From: Spongiihabitans sp965206355
Lineage (GTDB): Bacteria; Pseudomonadota; Gammaproteobacteria; Arenicellales; Poriferihabitantaceae
Assembly: GCA_965206355.1 (NCBI GenBank)
Contig: OZ242212.1
Location: 682,001-746,000, forward strand
DNA length: 64,000 nt
Direction: 5' to 3'
The translations under genes were made by a program, and so were the position numbers. The stretch's first letter is position 1. Every line of letters begins with the position of its first letter. This document shows, one piece after another, positions 17,399 through 27,022 of the stretch. Below the pieces are notes generated by a model. That model searched no databases. It had not been told where the DNA came from and was given only the letters and a program-made list of their open reading frames with translations.

Positions 17399-19390
17399 AT
17401 GAACAAACAAAACGACAGCCAAACTGCCCCCAAAAACAAGAAGCGTCGAGCCTCTGTAGCGAAAACGACACCGCAATCTACGCTGCAAACCCATGCTTTC
17501 CAGACCGAAGTACAGCAATTACTGCACTTAATGATTCATTCTCTGTACAGCAACAAGGAAACCTTTCTGCGGGAACTTATTTCAAACGCTTCAGATGCCT
17601 GCGATAAGCTGAGATTTCAATCGCTAACCAACACGAAAATGCTGGAAGACGATCAGCCTCTGGGTATTTGGATTGATGTGGATGCTAAAAAACACATTAT
17701 TACCCTCCGCGATAACGGTATCGGTATGACCCACGACGAAGTGATTAAGGATATCGGCACCATTGCCCGCTCCGGCACTAAGGCATTCCTTGAAAAAATG
17801 AGTCAGGATAAATCTGCCGATAGCAACTTCATCGGTCAGTTTGGTGTTGGTTTCTATTCCTGTTTTCTGGTTGCTAAAGAAGTTACCTTGTTGACTCGTA
17901 AAGCCGGAACACCAATAGGCGAAGGCGTTAAATGGGTCTCGGAGGGTCGTGGCGAATACACCGTGGAGACAATTGAACGAACGCAACGTGGTACCGAGAT
18001 AATCATTGTGCTAGGCAAAGACAGCAAAGAGTATGCGGATAAATTTCGCCTGAAAAGCGTTGTGGAAAAATATTCTGATCACATTTCCTTACCCATCCAG
18101 ATGTTAAAAGACCCTGACCCGGATGACAAAGCGCTGGATGATAAAGACAAGTCACGAAAGGCAGAAGTAGCCGAGTGGGAAAGCATCAATAAGGGATCAG
18201 CATTATGGGCACGACCGAAAAAAGACATTACCGCAGAACAACACAATGCATTTTATACCTCTTTGACCTACGACCCTGAATCGCCGGCGCTGACGATACA
18301 CAATCGTGTCGAGGGCAAGATGGAATATATCGCGCTGTTTTATGTCCCGATCAAAGCGCCGTTTAATTTATGGGACCGAGAACAACGACACGGAGTTAAA
18401 CTCTATGTTCGGCGTATTTTTATTGCTGATGATGCCAAAAACCTGATGCCGAATTATCTGCGCTTTGTGCGTGGACTGGTTGATTCTGCGGATTTGCCGC
18501 TGAATGTGTCGCGGGAATTTTTACAGCAAAATCGCGATATTGACAAAATTCGGGCCGCCTCCGTTAAAAAAATTCTAGCCGAATTCAAAAAGCTTGCGGC
18601 TAAGGATGTCGACAAATATAATGCCTTATGGAAAGAATACGGTCGGGTTCTCAAAGAAGGCTTGATTGAGGACATTGAAAATAAAGATGCGATTGCCGCG
18701 CTGGTTCGATTCGCTTCCACACATAACGACCAAGAGGAACAAACCATATCACTGGATGATTATCTAACCAGAATGCCGGAAAAACAAAAAGCGATTTACT
18801 ATATTACGGCGGATAGCCACAATGCTACCAAATCTTCACCACACCTTGAAATTTTTCGCAAGAACGATGTTGAAGTGTTGCTACTGTCCGACCCGGTGGA
18901 TGAATGGCTGGTCAATCACCTGACCGAATATCGAGACAAGCCATTGAAATCCATCGCCAAAGGCGATCTTGACATTGATGCGTTAAGAGGCAAGACCGAT
19001 AAGGCAGAAAGCGAACAACAGTGCAAAACTCTGCAACCGCTGCTCGAAAAGCTCCAATCAGCACTGGCTGACCAAGTCAAAGAGGTACGACTTTCTGACC
19101 GATTGGTTGATTCGCCAAGTTGTCTGGTCGCCGATGAGCATGACATGGGTGGTAATATGGAACGTATCCTCCAAGCGATCGGGCAGGATGCACCAACCAC
19201 AAAACCTATTTTAGAAATCAATCCCGAACACGATCTTGTCAAACAAATTGATGCCGATGATGAGCTTGCTAACGAATGGGCAAAATTTCTATTTGATCAG
19301 GCGGCTCTTGCCGAGGGTGCCTCATTAAAAGACCCGGGCGATTTTGTAAGACGGGTAAACCGGTTGCTGGTTGGGCAGGTTGCTCGATAG
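17399..19390 (+). CDS. htpG: Molecular chaperone HtpG (Hsp90)
   Basis: Bacterial Hsp90, an ATP-driven dimeric chaperone. The GHKL ATPase motifs are clear: ELISNASDACDKLRF, DNGIGMT and GQFGVGFYS. The middle domain contains YVRRIFIADD and the catalytic-loop region SREFLQQNRD. I chose the ATG at 17399 (MNKQNDSQTAPKNKKRR), giving 663 residues with a lysine-rich leader before TLQTHAFQTEVQQLLHLMI; a TTG at 17327 would add 24 residues with no family match. Confidence 0.96.
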   Translation: MNKQNDSQTAPKNKKRRASVAKTTPQSTLQTHAFQTEVQQLLHLMIHSLYSNKETFLRELISNASDACDKLRFQSLTNTKMLEDDQPLGIWIDVDAKKHIITLRDNGIGMTHDEVIKDIGTIARSGTKAFLEKMSQDKSADSNFIGQFGVGFYSCFLVAKEVTLLTRKAGTPIGEGVKWVSEGRGEYTVETIERTQRGTEIIIVLGKDSKEYADKFRLKSVVEKYSDHISLPIQMLKDPDPDDKALDDKDKSRKAEVAEWESINKGSALWARPKKDITAEQHNAFYTSLTYDPESPALTIHNRVEGKMEYIALFYVPIKAPFNLWDREQRHGVKLYVRRIFIADDAKNLMPNYLRFVRGLVDSADLPLNVSREFLQQNRDIDKIRAASVKKILAEFKKLAAKDVDKYNALWKEYGRVLKEGLIEDIENKDAIAALVRFASTHNDQEEQTISLDDYLTRMPEKQKAIYYITADSHNATKSSPHLEIFRKNDVEVLLLSDPVDEWLVNHLTEYRDKPLKSIAKGDLDIDALRGKTDKAESEQQCKTLQPLLEKLQSALADQVKEVRLSDRLVDSPSCLVADEHDMGGNMERILQAIGQDAPTTKPILEINPEHDLVKQIDADDELANEWAKFLFDQAALAEGASLKDPGDFVRRVNRLLVGQVAR

Positions 19391-19529
19391 CTTATCCGCA
19401 CGAACCCCTACACGAAAACCTTAATCTGCAAAAAGCTAAAGTTGCACTTTGCTAATGATATTGCACTCGTTAAAAACCATAGGGACGCTGTTTTCGGTGT
19501 CGCCATGGGTTATCTTTTCTTTCGGCTCT

Positions 19530-20447
19530 TTATCTTTCTCTCGGTGTCACTAGCAACATACCGAGCAGTAATAAAGCAAAGGCCGACCAAACCCAGAGAG
19601 AATGCACCTCGCCAAATAAAACAATCCCCCAAAACACCCCAGCAGTGGTAACCACATAGGCACTCAAACTAGCAAAAACCGCGCCGCTCATTTTCACCAG
19701 AAAAAGAAAAATGGCATAAGCCAGACTGTTGGCTATCGCCATTGCCACAATTGACCATTCAATTTTAGTGAATGGAAATGTCAGCGGCACCCAAGCATCC
19801 TGTAGCAACAACAGCGGAATCATAGCCACACTCGCCATAATCAAGGCACCGCATAGTAACGCCACCATATCGATATCATTGGGTATCCACATATCCACAT
19901 ACAAACTTTCGCAGGCGTAAGCCACACAGGACAGAAACGCCAACAACAGCCATTTAGTCATACTCGGGTCGGGCAAGCTATTTTCTGGAATCAGCAAGAG
20001 CAAAATGGCCATAAAGCCAATAAACATCCCAATGAGTCGCTTTGGCTGATACGCATCAGCCCCGACAAGTAGCGCGAAGACATAGGTCATTATCGGCACC
20101 AAAGCTATCGTAATTGCGAGAATACCGGCTGGAACCCGCGATGCCGCATAAAAATATACGGTGGCAGGAATAACCGAACCGAGCAAGCCGATAACAAGAT
20201 AACGCCGCAACGCCGCCTTGTGTAGCGCTGGCAAGACCCCGCGCATCAGACTAATTGCCAATAACACCACGCCACCACCACAGACCTGCCAAAAAACCAA
20301 GCCAAGCGGGTGTGCATTTTCGGATGTTGCGATTTTCGCCAGAGAAAACGTCCCCCCCCACACCACACCACAAAACAGCACTAAAAAGTAGGGTAGCAAA
20401 CAGGATACAAAATCAGGACGATTTTTACTGAACTCCGCTTCAGGCAT
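19530..20447 (-). CDS. EamA/DMT-family membrane transporter
   Basis: Drug/metabolite transporter of 305 residues with about ten hydrophobic helices arranged as two EamA repeats (first about 16-150, second about 165-300). The second repeat starts KWLLLAFLSCVAYACESLYV. The family includes amino-acid, metabolite and drug exporters; the substrate cannot be read from sequence. The following tag gene ends 12 bases before its start, so tag and this gene are probably one operon. Confidence 0.85.
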   Translation of the reverse strand: MPEAEFSKNRPDFVSCLLPYFLVLFCGVVWGGTFSLAKIATSENAHPLGLVFWQVCGGGVVLLAISLMRGVLPALHKAALRRYLVIGLLGSVIPATVYFYAASRVPAGILAITIALVPIMTYVFALLVGADAYQPKRLIGMFIGFMAILLLLIPENSLPDPSMTKWLLLAFLSCVAYACESLYVDMWIPNDIDMVALLCGALIMASVAMIPLLLLQDAWVPLTFPFTKIEWSIVAMAIANSLAYAIFLFLVKMSGAVFASLSAYVVTTAGVFWGIVLFGEVHSLWVWSAFALLLLGMLLVTPRER

Positions 20448-20459
20448 GATTACAAGTGA

Positions 20460-21047
20460 TTATTGATGTTGTTGAAAAGGGTTCAGTTGATCATACCGAA
20501 AACAGCCGATAAGATGGTCATTAATCATGCCAGTCGCCTGCATAAAGGCGTAGCAAATAGTGCTACCCACAAAGGTAAAACCACGTTTCTTCAAGTCCTT
20601 CGCCAACACATCGGATAACGCGGTATTTGCGGGTATCTGCGCCAATGTCTGCCAGTGATTTTGAATAGGTTGGTAATCCACATAGCTCCAAAAATATTGA
20701 TCCAGCGTCAAGTCCTGATTGCGCATCTGCAGATAAGCGCGGGCGTTTTTTATCACCCCATTAATCTTCAATTTATTACGTACGATGCCGGCATTAGTAA
20801 GCAACAACGCAACTCGGGCAGCGTCATAACGGGCTATTTTTTGTGCATCGAAATGATCAAACGCTTGTCGGTAGTGCTCACGCTTGCGCAATATGGTAAT
20901 CCAGCTTAACCCTGCCTGAGCACCCTCCAGACACAGAAACTCAAACAACTTTTGTTCATCGTGCAAGGGTTGCCCCCATTCCCGATCATGGTAATGCTGA
21001 TAAAGCGTATCATCGGCACACCATCCGCATCGTATTTTTTCGTTCAT
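20460..21047 (-). CDS. tag: DNA-3-methyladenine glycosylase I
   Basis: Base-excision repair enzyme that removes 3-methyladenine. Length is 195 residues. The N-terminal RCGWCADDTLYQHYHDREWG and the C-terminal MINDHLIGCFRY supply the cysteine and histidine residues of the zinc snap motif. The middle part LFEFLCLEGAQAGLSWITIL is typical. Start at ATG 21047. Confidence 0.94.
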   Translation of the reverse strand: MNEKIRCGWCADDTLYQHYHDREWGQPLHDEQKLFEFLCLEGAQAGLSWITILRKREHYRQAFDHFDAQKIARYDAARVALLLTNAGIVRNKLKINGVIKNARAYLQMRNQDLTLDQYFWSYVDYQPIQNHWQTLAQIPANTALSDVLAKDLKKRGFTFVGSTICYAFMQATGMINDHLIGCFRYDQLNPFQQHQ

Positions 21048-21122
21048 ATTTAACTCACAACATTACATTTGCGTTAATTCGATCTGCCGCTTAACGCAAT
21101 ATACCATAAGGGCACTCTTGAT

Positions 21123-21650
21123 TTAATTCTCACCGCGCAGTCTTTTTAGTATAGCCAGACGACTCCATTTTGATTCCAGTTTTGGTCTGAAAACAGGGCA
21201 TCTACGGTTTTCCTTATTTCTTCGCTTAGCGGCTTTTGCTTGCGCCCATTTGGGTTCGATGTGATTAAGGTCTGGGCTGTATGATGGGAGGTATTCCAAA
21301 ATATGGCCAGCCTTTGCAACTATTTGCTTCGTGTCCGTTCTTTTGTGGAAAGTGGCGTTATCCATTGTCAGTACGCTACCGGGCAGTAGCTTCAGGATCA
21401 TATCTCGCGCAAGCTACAGGTTGAAGATGTCGGCATCAACATTATCTTCCGTCAGCCCGACACGCGGCAGTACCCCGGCCACCAGCAAAGCCCCAATCAC
21501 ATTTGTGCGGCCTTTCACGTGCCAATCATACTGTCGGAGCATTGCCCCCGTAGCAATAGCCATGAGTCCAGGGCATATCGTGGGCAAAGCCGCTTTCGTC
21601 GATGTAAACGATAGGCCTGCCGCCGCATTATTCTTTGCGATTTGATTTTG
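21123..21650 (-). mobile_element. IS630-family transposase remnant (3' half, frameshifted)
   Basis: The minus strand encodes pieces of an IS630-type DDE transposase: IVYIDESGFAHDMPWTHGY, a stop and frame change, then YDWHVKGRTNVIGALL. After another stop (ATG 21401) come LTMDNATFHKRTDTKQIV and YLPSYSPDLNHIEPKWAQAK. All three DDE acidic residues can be seen (IDESG, MDNATF, HIEPKW). The N-terminal helix-turn-helix half is absent, and the sequence runs directly into a glutamine-synthetase-like fragment. It cannot be active. Confidence 0.85.
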
Positions 21651-21983
21651 CAAAACCACGCGCGGCAAATGGGAAATCGGTTCATGTGTGATGATCAAGA
21701 TCATCACGGTGCCATCTAACCATGGAACGGGGCGCAATGTGTCTAAATCAGGCTTCATCACATAATCGCCATAGCCGCTTTCCCAACTGGTCGAGGCACA
21801 GCCATCAGGTGTTGCCAACAGATAGTTGCAACAATGGGTTTCTTCCCAGCCGCCATCAACAAAATGTTGTGCGACGAAGTATTTGCCCATCGAGCGTCCC
21901 TGCATGTCAATGATACAGACCAGAACCATATCAACGGTGTCCTATGCCACTTGAGATTTCAGCGCATCAAAACTTAGATTTCC
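21651..21983 (-). pseudogene. Glutamine-synthetase-family fragment (GmaS/GS-III-like N-terminus)
   Basis: On the minus strand the frame reads SFDALKSQVA, a TAG, then DTVDMVLVCIIDMQGRSMGK, WEETHCCNYLLATPDG, ASTSWESGYGDYVMKPDLDT and ending QIAKNN. These are N-terminal features of the glutamine-synthetase superfamily branch that includes gamma-glutamylmethylamide synthetase and related ligases. About 105 codons remain; the rest was replaced by the IS630 remnant, and an internal stop is present. If it was GmaS-like, the ancestor gene handled methylamine, which fits tmm/tdm elsewhere in the window, but close relatives have other substrates. Confidence 0.72.
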
Positions 21984-22055
21984 AGACGTGGATATTCCTG
22001 GATTTTATAGGGGTTGAAGGGCGCACATGACATGCGATGCGCCCAACTGATTGGT

Positions 22056-23090
22056 TTAGCCGTAACGGTAAGGGCGGCCAGCTTTGACCATGTCCGCATT
22101 ATACCGCTTGAAGATGTTTACAACTTTGGCTTTTGTCTCAGATTCAGCTGCAATTTCATCCCAGAACTTCACAGCTGCGGCTTCCACTGTATCCCATTCC
22201 GCATCTGGAATAGTTGTCAGCTTCATCTTCGGTCCGTTCACACGCAATGCCGCTTCGCCGCCCCAATACCACCACTGGCGGTAGTAGTGAGAACTGTCCA
22301 TGGCCAATTGCAACAGTTGCTTCAGGTGATCCGGAAGCTCTTGGTAGCGGTCCATATTGGCAAAGAACGAACCTGCCCAGGCACCAGAAATATTGTTGGT
22401 CAGGAAGTAGTTTGTCACATCTGCCCAACCAACCGTGTAGTCCTCGGTGATGCCAGACCAGGCAATACCGTCCAGTTCACCGGTTTGAACCGCAACTTCG
22501 ATATCTTCCCAAGGAAGCGTCACAGGGATCACACCAAACTGCGTCAGGAAACGCCCCGCAGTTGGGAAGGTAAATACGCGTTTACCCTTCAGATCAGCAA
22601 GACTGTTAATCGGGTCTTTGGTAGCAAAGTGACACGGGTCCCAAGAACCTGCGGACAGGTGTTTCACGCCCACTTTGGAATATTCCGCGTCCCAAATCTC
22701 ATTCAAACCATATTGGTTGAACAGCACGGGCACGTCCAGTGAATAGCGGCTTGCAAAAGGAAAATATCCGCCGAAAACGGTTACTTCGGTAGGAGACGCC
22801 ATACTGTCGTCATCAGATTGCACTGCATCGATTGTACCTTTTTGCATGGCACGGAACAATTCACTTGTTGGAACAAGCTGGTCGGCATAGAACAACTCGA
22901 TTTCCATCTCGTCGCCCGCCACTTTGTTGAAAGCATCAATAGCTGGTTTCACAACATGTTCGGCTAAAGCTGGACCGGCGTATGTTTGCATGCGCCATTT
23001 AATCTTGGATTGCGCAATTGCTGGGGCAGCCAAGCTGGCTCCGACTGCGCTAACACCGGCTGTGGTTAAAAACTTACGTCTTGTAGTCAT
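22056..23090 (-). CDS. dctP: TRAP transporter substrate-binding protein DctP
   Basis: Periplasmic binding protein of a sodium-driven TRAP uptake system. From ATG 23090, which has GGAGA upstream, it has 344 residues. It begins with a twin-arginine-type signal (MTTRRKFLTTAGVSAVGASL, cleavage after AAPAIAQ). The DctP fold shows in LADLKGKRVFTFPTAGRFL and WEDIEVAVQTGELDGIAW. The Tat signal, length and tryptophan-rich pocket resemble the TakP branch, which binds 2-oxo acids; the substrate is a guess. An upstream start at 23198 would precede the signal peptide. dctM and dctQ lie upstream on the same strand. Confidence 0.92.
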   Translation of the reverse strand: MTTRRKFLTTAGVSAVGASLAAPAIAQSKIKWRMQTYAGPALAEHVVKPAIDAFNKVAGDEMEIELFYADQLVPTSELFRAMQKGTIDAVQSDDDSMASPTEVTVFGGYFPFASRYSLDVPVLFNQYGLNEIWDAEYSKVGVKHLSAGSWDPCHFATKDPINSLADLKGKRVFTFPTAGRFLTQFGVIPVTLPWEDIEVAVQTGELDGIAWSGITEDYTVGWADVTNYFLTNNISGAWAGSFFANMDRYQELPDHLKQLLQLAMDSSHYYRQWWYWGGEAALRVNGPKMKLTTIPDAEWDTVEAAAVKFWDEIAAESETKAKVVNIFKRYNADMVKAGRPYRYG

Positions 23091-23181
23091 GATTATTCTC
23101 CTAGTTGAGTAGTTTTCATATTTGCGTTTTTGAGGAATGGGCGACTGCCTGTTGGACACCCTAAAGCTGATGGAGTTCTCT

Positions 23182-24504
23182 TTATTTTGCGTAAACATAA
23201 TCCGGCAACCAAAGTGCGATTTGCGGGAACACCATGATCGTCACAAGTGCCAGAACCATGATCAAAACAAACGGCAGAATTGATCCGTATATGTCTCGTA
23301 ACGTGATCTCGGGTGGGGCCATAGCCCGCATCAAAAACAGGTTGTAGCCAAATGGCGGCGTCATATAGGCGATCTGTGTGGTGATGGTGTACAAGACGCC
23401 GTACCAGACCAGGTCAAAGCCAAGCGCACCGACCAATGGGACATAAAGCGGCGCCACGATAACCAGCATGGCTGTGTCATCTAAAAAAGTACCCATCAGC
23501 AAGAATGACATCTGCATCAGCACAAGGATCATCCACGGCTCTAGGCCCAGTTGCTCGGCAAACAGATTATCAATTGCCTTCACTGCCCCAAGCCCGTCGA
23601 ACACAGCCCCAAAGCCCAAAGCAGCCAGAATGATCCACATAAACATACATGAAATCGCCAGTGTTTGGCGAACGGAAACCTCTAACACATCTCGCGTCAT
23701 ACGGCCCTTAAGAACTGCCGCCACAAAAGCCGTCATCGCCCCGATGGCAGAACTTTCCACAAGTGAGGTCCATCCATTGACAAACGGCACCATCATAGCC
23801 GCGAAGATACCAATAGGTAGCAGGCCCGCACGCAACAAGCGCAGTTTTTCCGACAGGGAAGCCGTACGTTCCTCGGGCGGCAGAACCGGCCCCAATACCG
23901 GGTTTATTTTACAGCGCACCGCGATGTAGATGATAAACATCGCCGCCATCATCAATCCAGGGAACACCCCCGCCAGCCAAAGTTGCCCCACAGGTTGGCG
24001 TGCAATCATCGCGTATAGTACCAGCACAACCGAGGGTGGCACCAAAATCCCCAGCGAGGATCCAGCCTGAACCACTCCAGTGATCATTTTCTTGTCGTAG
24101 CCCCGCTTTAACAGTTCGGGCAGGGCAATGGTGGCCCCGATCGCCATGCCAGCAACGCTCAGCCCGTTCATTGCGGATACAAGAACCATCAAACCAATCG
24201 TACCGATTGCAAGACCGCCATGAATCGGCCCCATCCAGACGTGGAACATCTTATAAAGATCATCGGCGATTTTGCTTTCCGACAACACGTAGCCCATGAA
24301 AATGAACATCGGCAAGGTCAGAAGCGGATACCATTTCATCAATTTCATCGCGGATGAAAACGGGATATCCGATCCCCCCACACCCCATAATGTGATAGCG
24401 GCAAACGCACCCACAGCACCGATGGCTCCAAACACACGCTGGCCGGTAAACAGCATCAGCATCATTGATGAAAACATCACTATGGCGATCATCTCATGAG
24501 ACAT
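23182..24504 (-). CDS. dctM: TRAP transporter large permease DctM
   Basis: Large membrane subunit, 440 residues, about 12 helices. Family landmarks include LTLPMFIFMGYVLSESKIAD, the segment ending VQAGSSLGILVPPSVVLVLY, and GTFLDDTAMLVIVAPLYVPL. It sits six bases after dctQ and 91 bases before dctP, the common Q-M-P order for Alphaproteobacteria-like systems. Codon choice looks more GC-rich than the chromosomal genes around it, supporting acquisition. Confidence 0.95.
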   Translation of the reverse strand: MSHEMIAIVMFSSMMLMLFTGQRVFGAIGAVGAFAAITLWGVGGSDIPFSSAMKLMKWYPLLTLPMFIFMGYVLSESKIADDLYKMFHVWMGPIHGGLAIGTIGLMVLVSAMNGLSVAGMAIGATIALPELLKRGYDKKMITGVVQAGSSLGILVPPSVVLVLYAMIARQPVGQLWLAGVFPGLMMAAMFIIYIAVRCKINPVLGPVLPPEERTASLSEKLRLLRAGLLPIGIFAAMMVPFVNGWTSLVESSAIGAMTAFVAAVLKGRMTRDVLEVSVRQTLAISCMFMWIILAALGFGAVFDGLGAVKAIDNLFAEQLGLEPWMILVLMQMSFLLMGTFLDDTAMLVIVAPLYVPLVGALGFDLVWYGVLYTITTQIAYMTPPFGYNLFLMRAMAPPEITLRDIYGSILPFVLIMVLALVTIMVFPQIALWLPDYVYAK

Positions 24505-24510
24505 AGAGTG

Positions 24511-25008
24511 TCACCCTTTAATTTTAGCAATGTCTTTGATCAATTCCGAAACCGCTTGTAGCAACATCAAAAAGATACCGACGAACATGGTTACCTTGAT
24601 CGGCCACAGATAGGGCCGCCAGGCCGTCGGGCTGCGTTCACCGTATTGAAACGAGTAGCTGGTGCTGTCCCATGCGCCGTAAAGCATGACGCCAAGATAG
24701 AAAATCAGGAAAAAGACCGTGACGGCATCTACTTGGGCTTTTCTGCGGTCTGACCATTCACCATAGAACAAATCCATCCGCACGTTCGAGCCAAGTTGTA
24801 TAGAGTACGGCCCGCCCATAATGTAATATATGACCATCGCGAATTGCGCGACTTCCAGCGTCCAGAGTGAAGGCATAAAAAAGGTTTTGGAGATCGACGA
24901 CCACAGCAAAATGCCAACCATCACGAATATACCGTACATCATCACACGACCGATGCGATAATTCATGGCATCTACGATGACAACATATTGGCGGAAAAAT
25001 CGGATCAT
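24511..25008 (-). CDS. dctQ: TRAP transporter small permease DctQ
   Basis: Small membrane subunit with four hydrophobic helices. I chose ATG 25008 (MIRFFRQYVVIVDAMNYRIG), preceded by GGGTGG, giving 165 residues; in-frame ATGs at 25020 and 25077 would only add polar, family-unlike sequence. It is the first gene of the dctQMP run. No regulator is visible nearby. Confidence 0.88.
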   Translation of the reverse strand: MIRFFRQYVVIVDAMNYRIGRVMMYGIFVMVGILLWSSISKTFFMPSLWTLEVAQFAMVIYYIMGGPYSIQLGSNVRMDLFYGEWSDRRKAQVDAVTVFFLIFYLGVMLYGAWDSTSYSFQYGERSPTAWRPYLWPIKVTMFVGIFLMLLQAVSELIKDIAKIKG

Positions 25009-25633
25009 GTTACCACCCATGGAATCATTTCTACGTTCATCTCGGCAAGGCGCACCACACCATGCAACGCCGCGCAAGCCACTGCAAGTGGCAGGCCCAA
25101 GGAGAAAAATGAAAGGTCAAGCCGCACGTGTCTATCACGCACTGCCCCTCATCGTCACGATCACAGTAACTGCGCTTTGACGGCGAACGGCATTCCGATA
25201 TTCCGAAGGAATCGAGATTTGGGATATTAATGTAAGTGCCCATGTGAAGAATCGCTGTCTATAAAAACGTAGCAAACGAAATAATATTGTCAAACTATAT
25301 TCCATTAGCTGTCGATAACACGGAATATATCCGGTCTATGTATTAAGAGCCAGCATCGGCGCGCCCCAGACAACACTATTAATCGCATTCACTATACCAC
25401 TAATCTGTCCCACAATTACCCCCGTCAATTGACACAAAAGTTGATTGATTTTGGAAAAATGCACCTTCTGTGAGCTTGAATCAACTTTTTTCTCAAGCAG
25501 ACCGCTCATGCGGGTCCGTGATCGATCACCGATTTCCATGAAGAATACAGGACAAATCAAACGCATAGATTTCAAACCTGTAACCTGTTACAACTTCACA
25601 ACCTTAACCTCATTTTCATAACCGGAGCAGACG
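25009..25633. other. Right edge of the TRAP block
   Basis: About 620 bp without a convincing intact gene. Sequence up to about 25,220 resembles the GC-richer TRAP block; beyond it becomes AT-rich like the host chromosome. A possible symporter fragment is listed separately. ATATTCC at 25298-25304 could pair with GGAATAT at 25322-25328, but there is no T-run. Confidence 0.4.
25336..25575 (-). pseudogene. Possible remnant of an alanine/sodium symporter (AGCS) N-terminus
   Basis: The last 30 or so residues of this 79-residue frame (VGQISGIVNAINSVVWGAPM then LALNT) look like the first helix of alanine:cation symporters, where a VWGxPMLxL motif is typical. The frame then stops where the real family would continue for over 400 residues. 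The N-terminal half is unlike anything I recognise. It may be a short relic or a coincidence. Confidence 0.3.
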
Positions 25634-26056
25634 ATGACCAAACCACCTTTCGCATCAGGTCGCTGTACCTGTGGCGCAATCACTTACACTGTAACCGCAG
25701 CACCCAAAACCATGGTGCAATGCCACTGCCGTGACTGTCAAAAATCCACCGGCACCGGGCATGTTTCCCAGGCCTTTTTCGCTAAAAAAGATGTCCACAT
25801 ACACGGACAAGCCAGTGCTTACACGACCACAACAGATGGAGGCAATCAATCCACCCGATACTTTTGCCCGACCTGTGGCAGCCGTATCTATGGACTCAAT
25901 TCAGGTCGCCCGACAACCATCACCCTTGCGGTAGGCTGTATGGATGATCACAGTTGGTTTTCACCCAAGCTCGTGGTCTATACCAAACACCGAAATGATT
26001 GGGATATAACCCGCACCGACATTCCAAACTTTAACGAAATGCCACCGCCACCTTAA
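25634..26056 (+). CDS. GFA-family (CENP-V/GFA domain) zinc protein
   Basis: Small protein of 140 residues with the GFA fold. Zinc-binding cysteines are seen in order: CTCGAITY, CHCRDCQKSTGTGH and FCPTCGSRIYG. The founding member binds glutathione and was reported to speed its reaction with formaldehyde, but most relatives are uncharacterised. GAGCAG lies just upstream of ATG 25634. Its neighbours give no pathway hint. Confidence 0.9.
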   Translation: MTKPPFASGRCTCGAITYTVTAAPKTMVQCHCRDCQKSTGTGHVSQAFFAKKDVHIHGQASAYTTTTDGGNQSTRYFCPTCGSRIYGLNSGRPTTITLAVGCMDDHSWFSPKLVVYTKHRNDWDITRTDIPNFNEMPPPP

Positions 26057-26111
26057 TCCACCGCCGCAATCTATTGCGCCTTAATTTATGTAATCGTTGC
26101 CCAGATTCGCA

Positions 26112-26657
26112 TTAAATCGTCTCGTTATCAATCATGTTCTGAATCGCCTTGATACGATATTTCAGCGCGGGCAAGTGCGGGTTTTGTTGCAGTGCTTTAT
26201 TCATATACCACAATGCCTGCTCATGTTGCCGTAACTGCAGATAAATCAGCCCTTGTCCAGACAAGGCCCCAAAATGACGTGGCTCAAGATCAAGCGTTTT
26301 GGCAACATCCTCGCTGGAGCGTTGGTATTCCCCCATCATGTAGTAAGCCGTTGCCCGACGATTCCAGCCTTCAGCAAATGCCGGTGCCTTTGCAATTATT
26401 TGGCTAAAGTATTTGACTGCGGCATCATAGCGGGCACGCCGCATACTCATCTCACCACGCCGCATAAGCTCAACCACCTCAGGCATATCGGATTGATACC
26501 AATTCCCCCAAATTTGTTTGGTGATTTCTGCCGCTTCAACCGTATCAAGCGTCTCTTTCAACCTGTCAAACAGCACATCCAGCTCAGGATTATTTTGGTC
26601 GCCATAAGCTGGCGTTACCGCAATCAAAACCATCAATACCATAACAATTCGCCACAT
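26112..26657 (-). CDS. Secreted tetratricopeptide-repeat protein
   Basis: A 181-residue protein with an N-terminal signal (MWRIVMVLMVLIAVTPAYGD) and at least three TPR units from about residue 65 to 165, such as ARYDAAVKYFSQIIAKAPAF, AYYMMGEYQRSSEDVAKTLD and QLRQHEQALWYMNKALQQNP. TPRs mediate protein contacts in the periplasm; no specific function can be given. Confidence 0.85.
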   Translation of the reverse strand: MWRIVMVLMVLIAVTPAYGDQNNPELDVLFDRLKETLDTVEAAEITKQIWGNWYQSDMPEVVELMRRGEMSMRRARYDAAVKYFSQIIAKAPAFAEGWNRRATAYYMMGEYQRSSEDVAKTLDLEPRHFGALSGQGLIYLQLRQHEQALWYMNKALQQNPHLPALKYRIKAIQNMIDNETI

Positions 26658-26710
26658 GTTTCAGCCCTCAGTGTTTTTTACCCCGTTTAATGTCGAAGCT
26701 GCCCTAACCT

Positions 26711-26815
26711 GAACTATTTTTCAACGCTTGAGTAACACATTAGAGCCATGCCGTAGCCCAATTTCAGGGCGGACATTATGCTAATCCGAACTATTTTTCA
26801 ACGTTTAAGTAACAC
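26711..26815. repeat. Pair of 28-bp direct repeats before MITE-1 copy 4
   Basis: GAACTATTTTTCAACGCTTG and following bases at 26711-26738 recur with two differences at 26788-26815. They lie in a 365-bp gap with no gene, between the TPR gene and the nucleoside transporter. A shorter related piece (CCGGTCTATTTT) abuts the MITE at about 26849-26860. Confidence 0.75.
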
Positions 26816-26860
26816 GACTGTTGCATCATTGCCAAAAACTCCGCTAATCCGGTCTATTTT

Positions 26861-26999
26861 GAGACCTTTGCACGAAAGCCATTTCACCTGCATGCTGTGT
26901 TAAAATCGTACTCAATCGGTCATTTATAAGCATAAACTCCCTCATTCCGTGCGTTTTTGCCTTGCCTGAAAGCGAACTCATCTTCCGTGCAAAGGTCTC
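26861..26999 (+). mobile_element. MITE-1 copy 4
   Basis: 139 bp with perfect 14-bp terminal inverted repeats. The 5-bp direct repeat ATTTT lies on both sides (26856-26860, 27000-27004). It ends 23 bp beyond the stop of the nucleoside permease gene on the minus strand. Confidence 0.95.
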
Positions 27000-27022
27000 A
27001 TTTTGGGAGTATGAAGCGTAAA

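Noticed and set aside
21414..21929. A 171-codon frame as a new fusion protein
   Set aside because: It reads from the glutamine-synthetase-like fragment into the IS630 remnant by chance and ends at a stop inside the transposase. Both parts are truncated.
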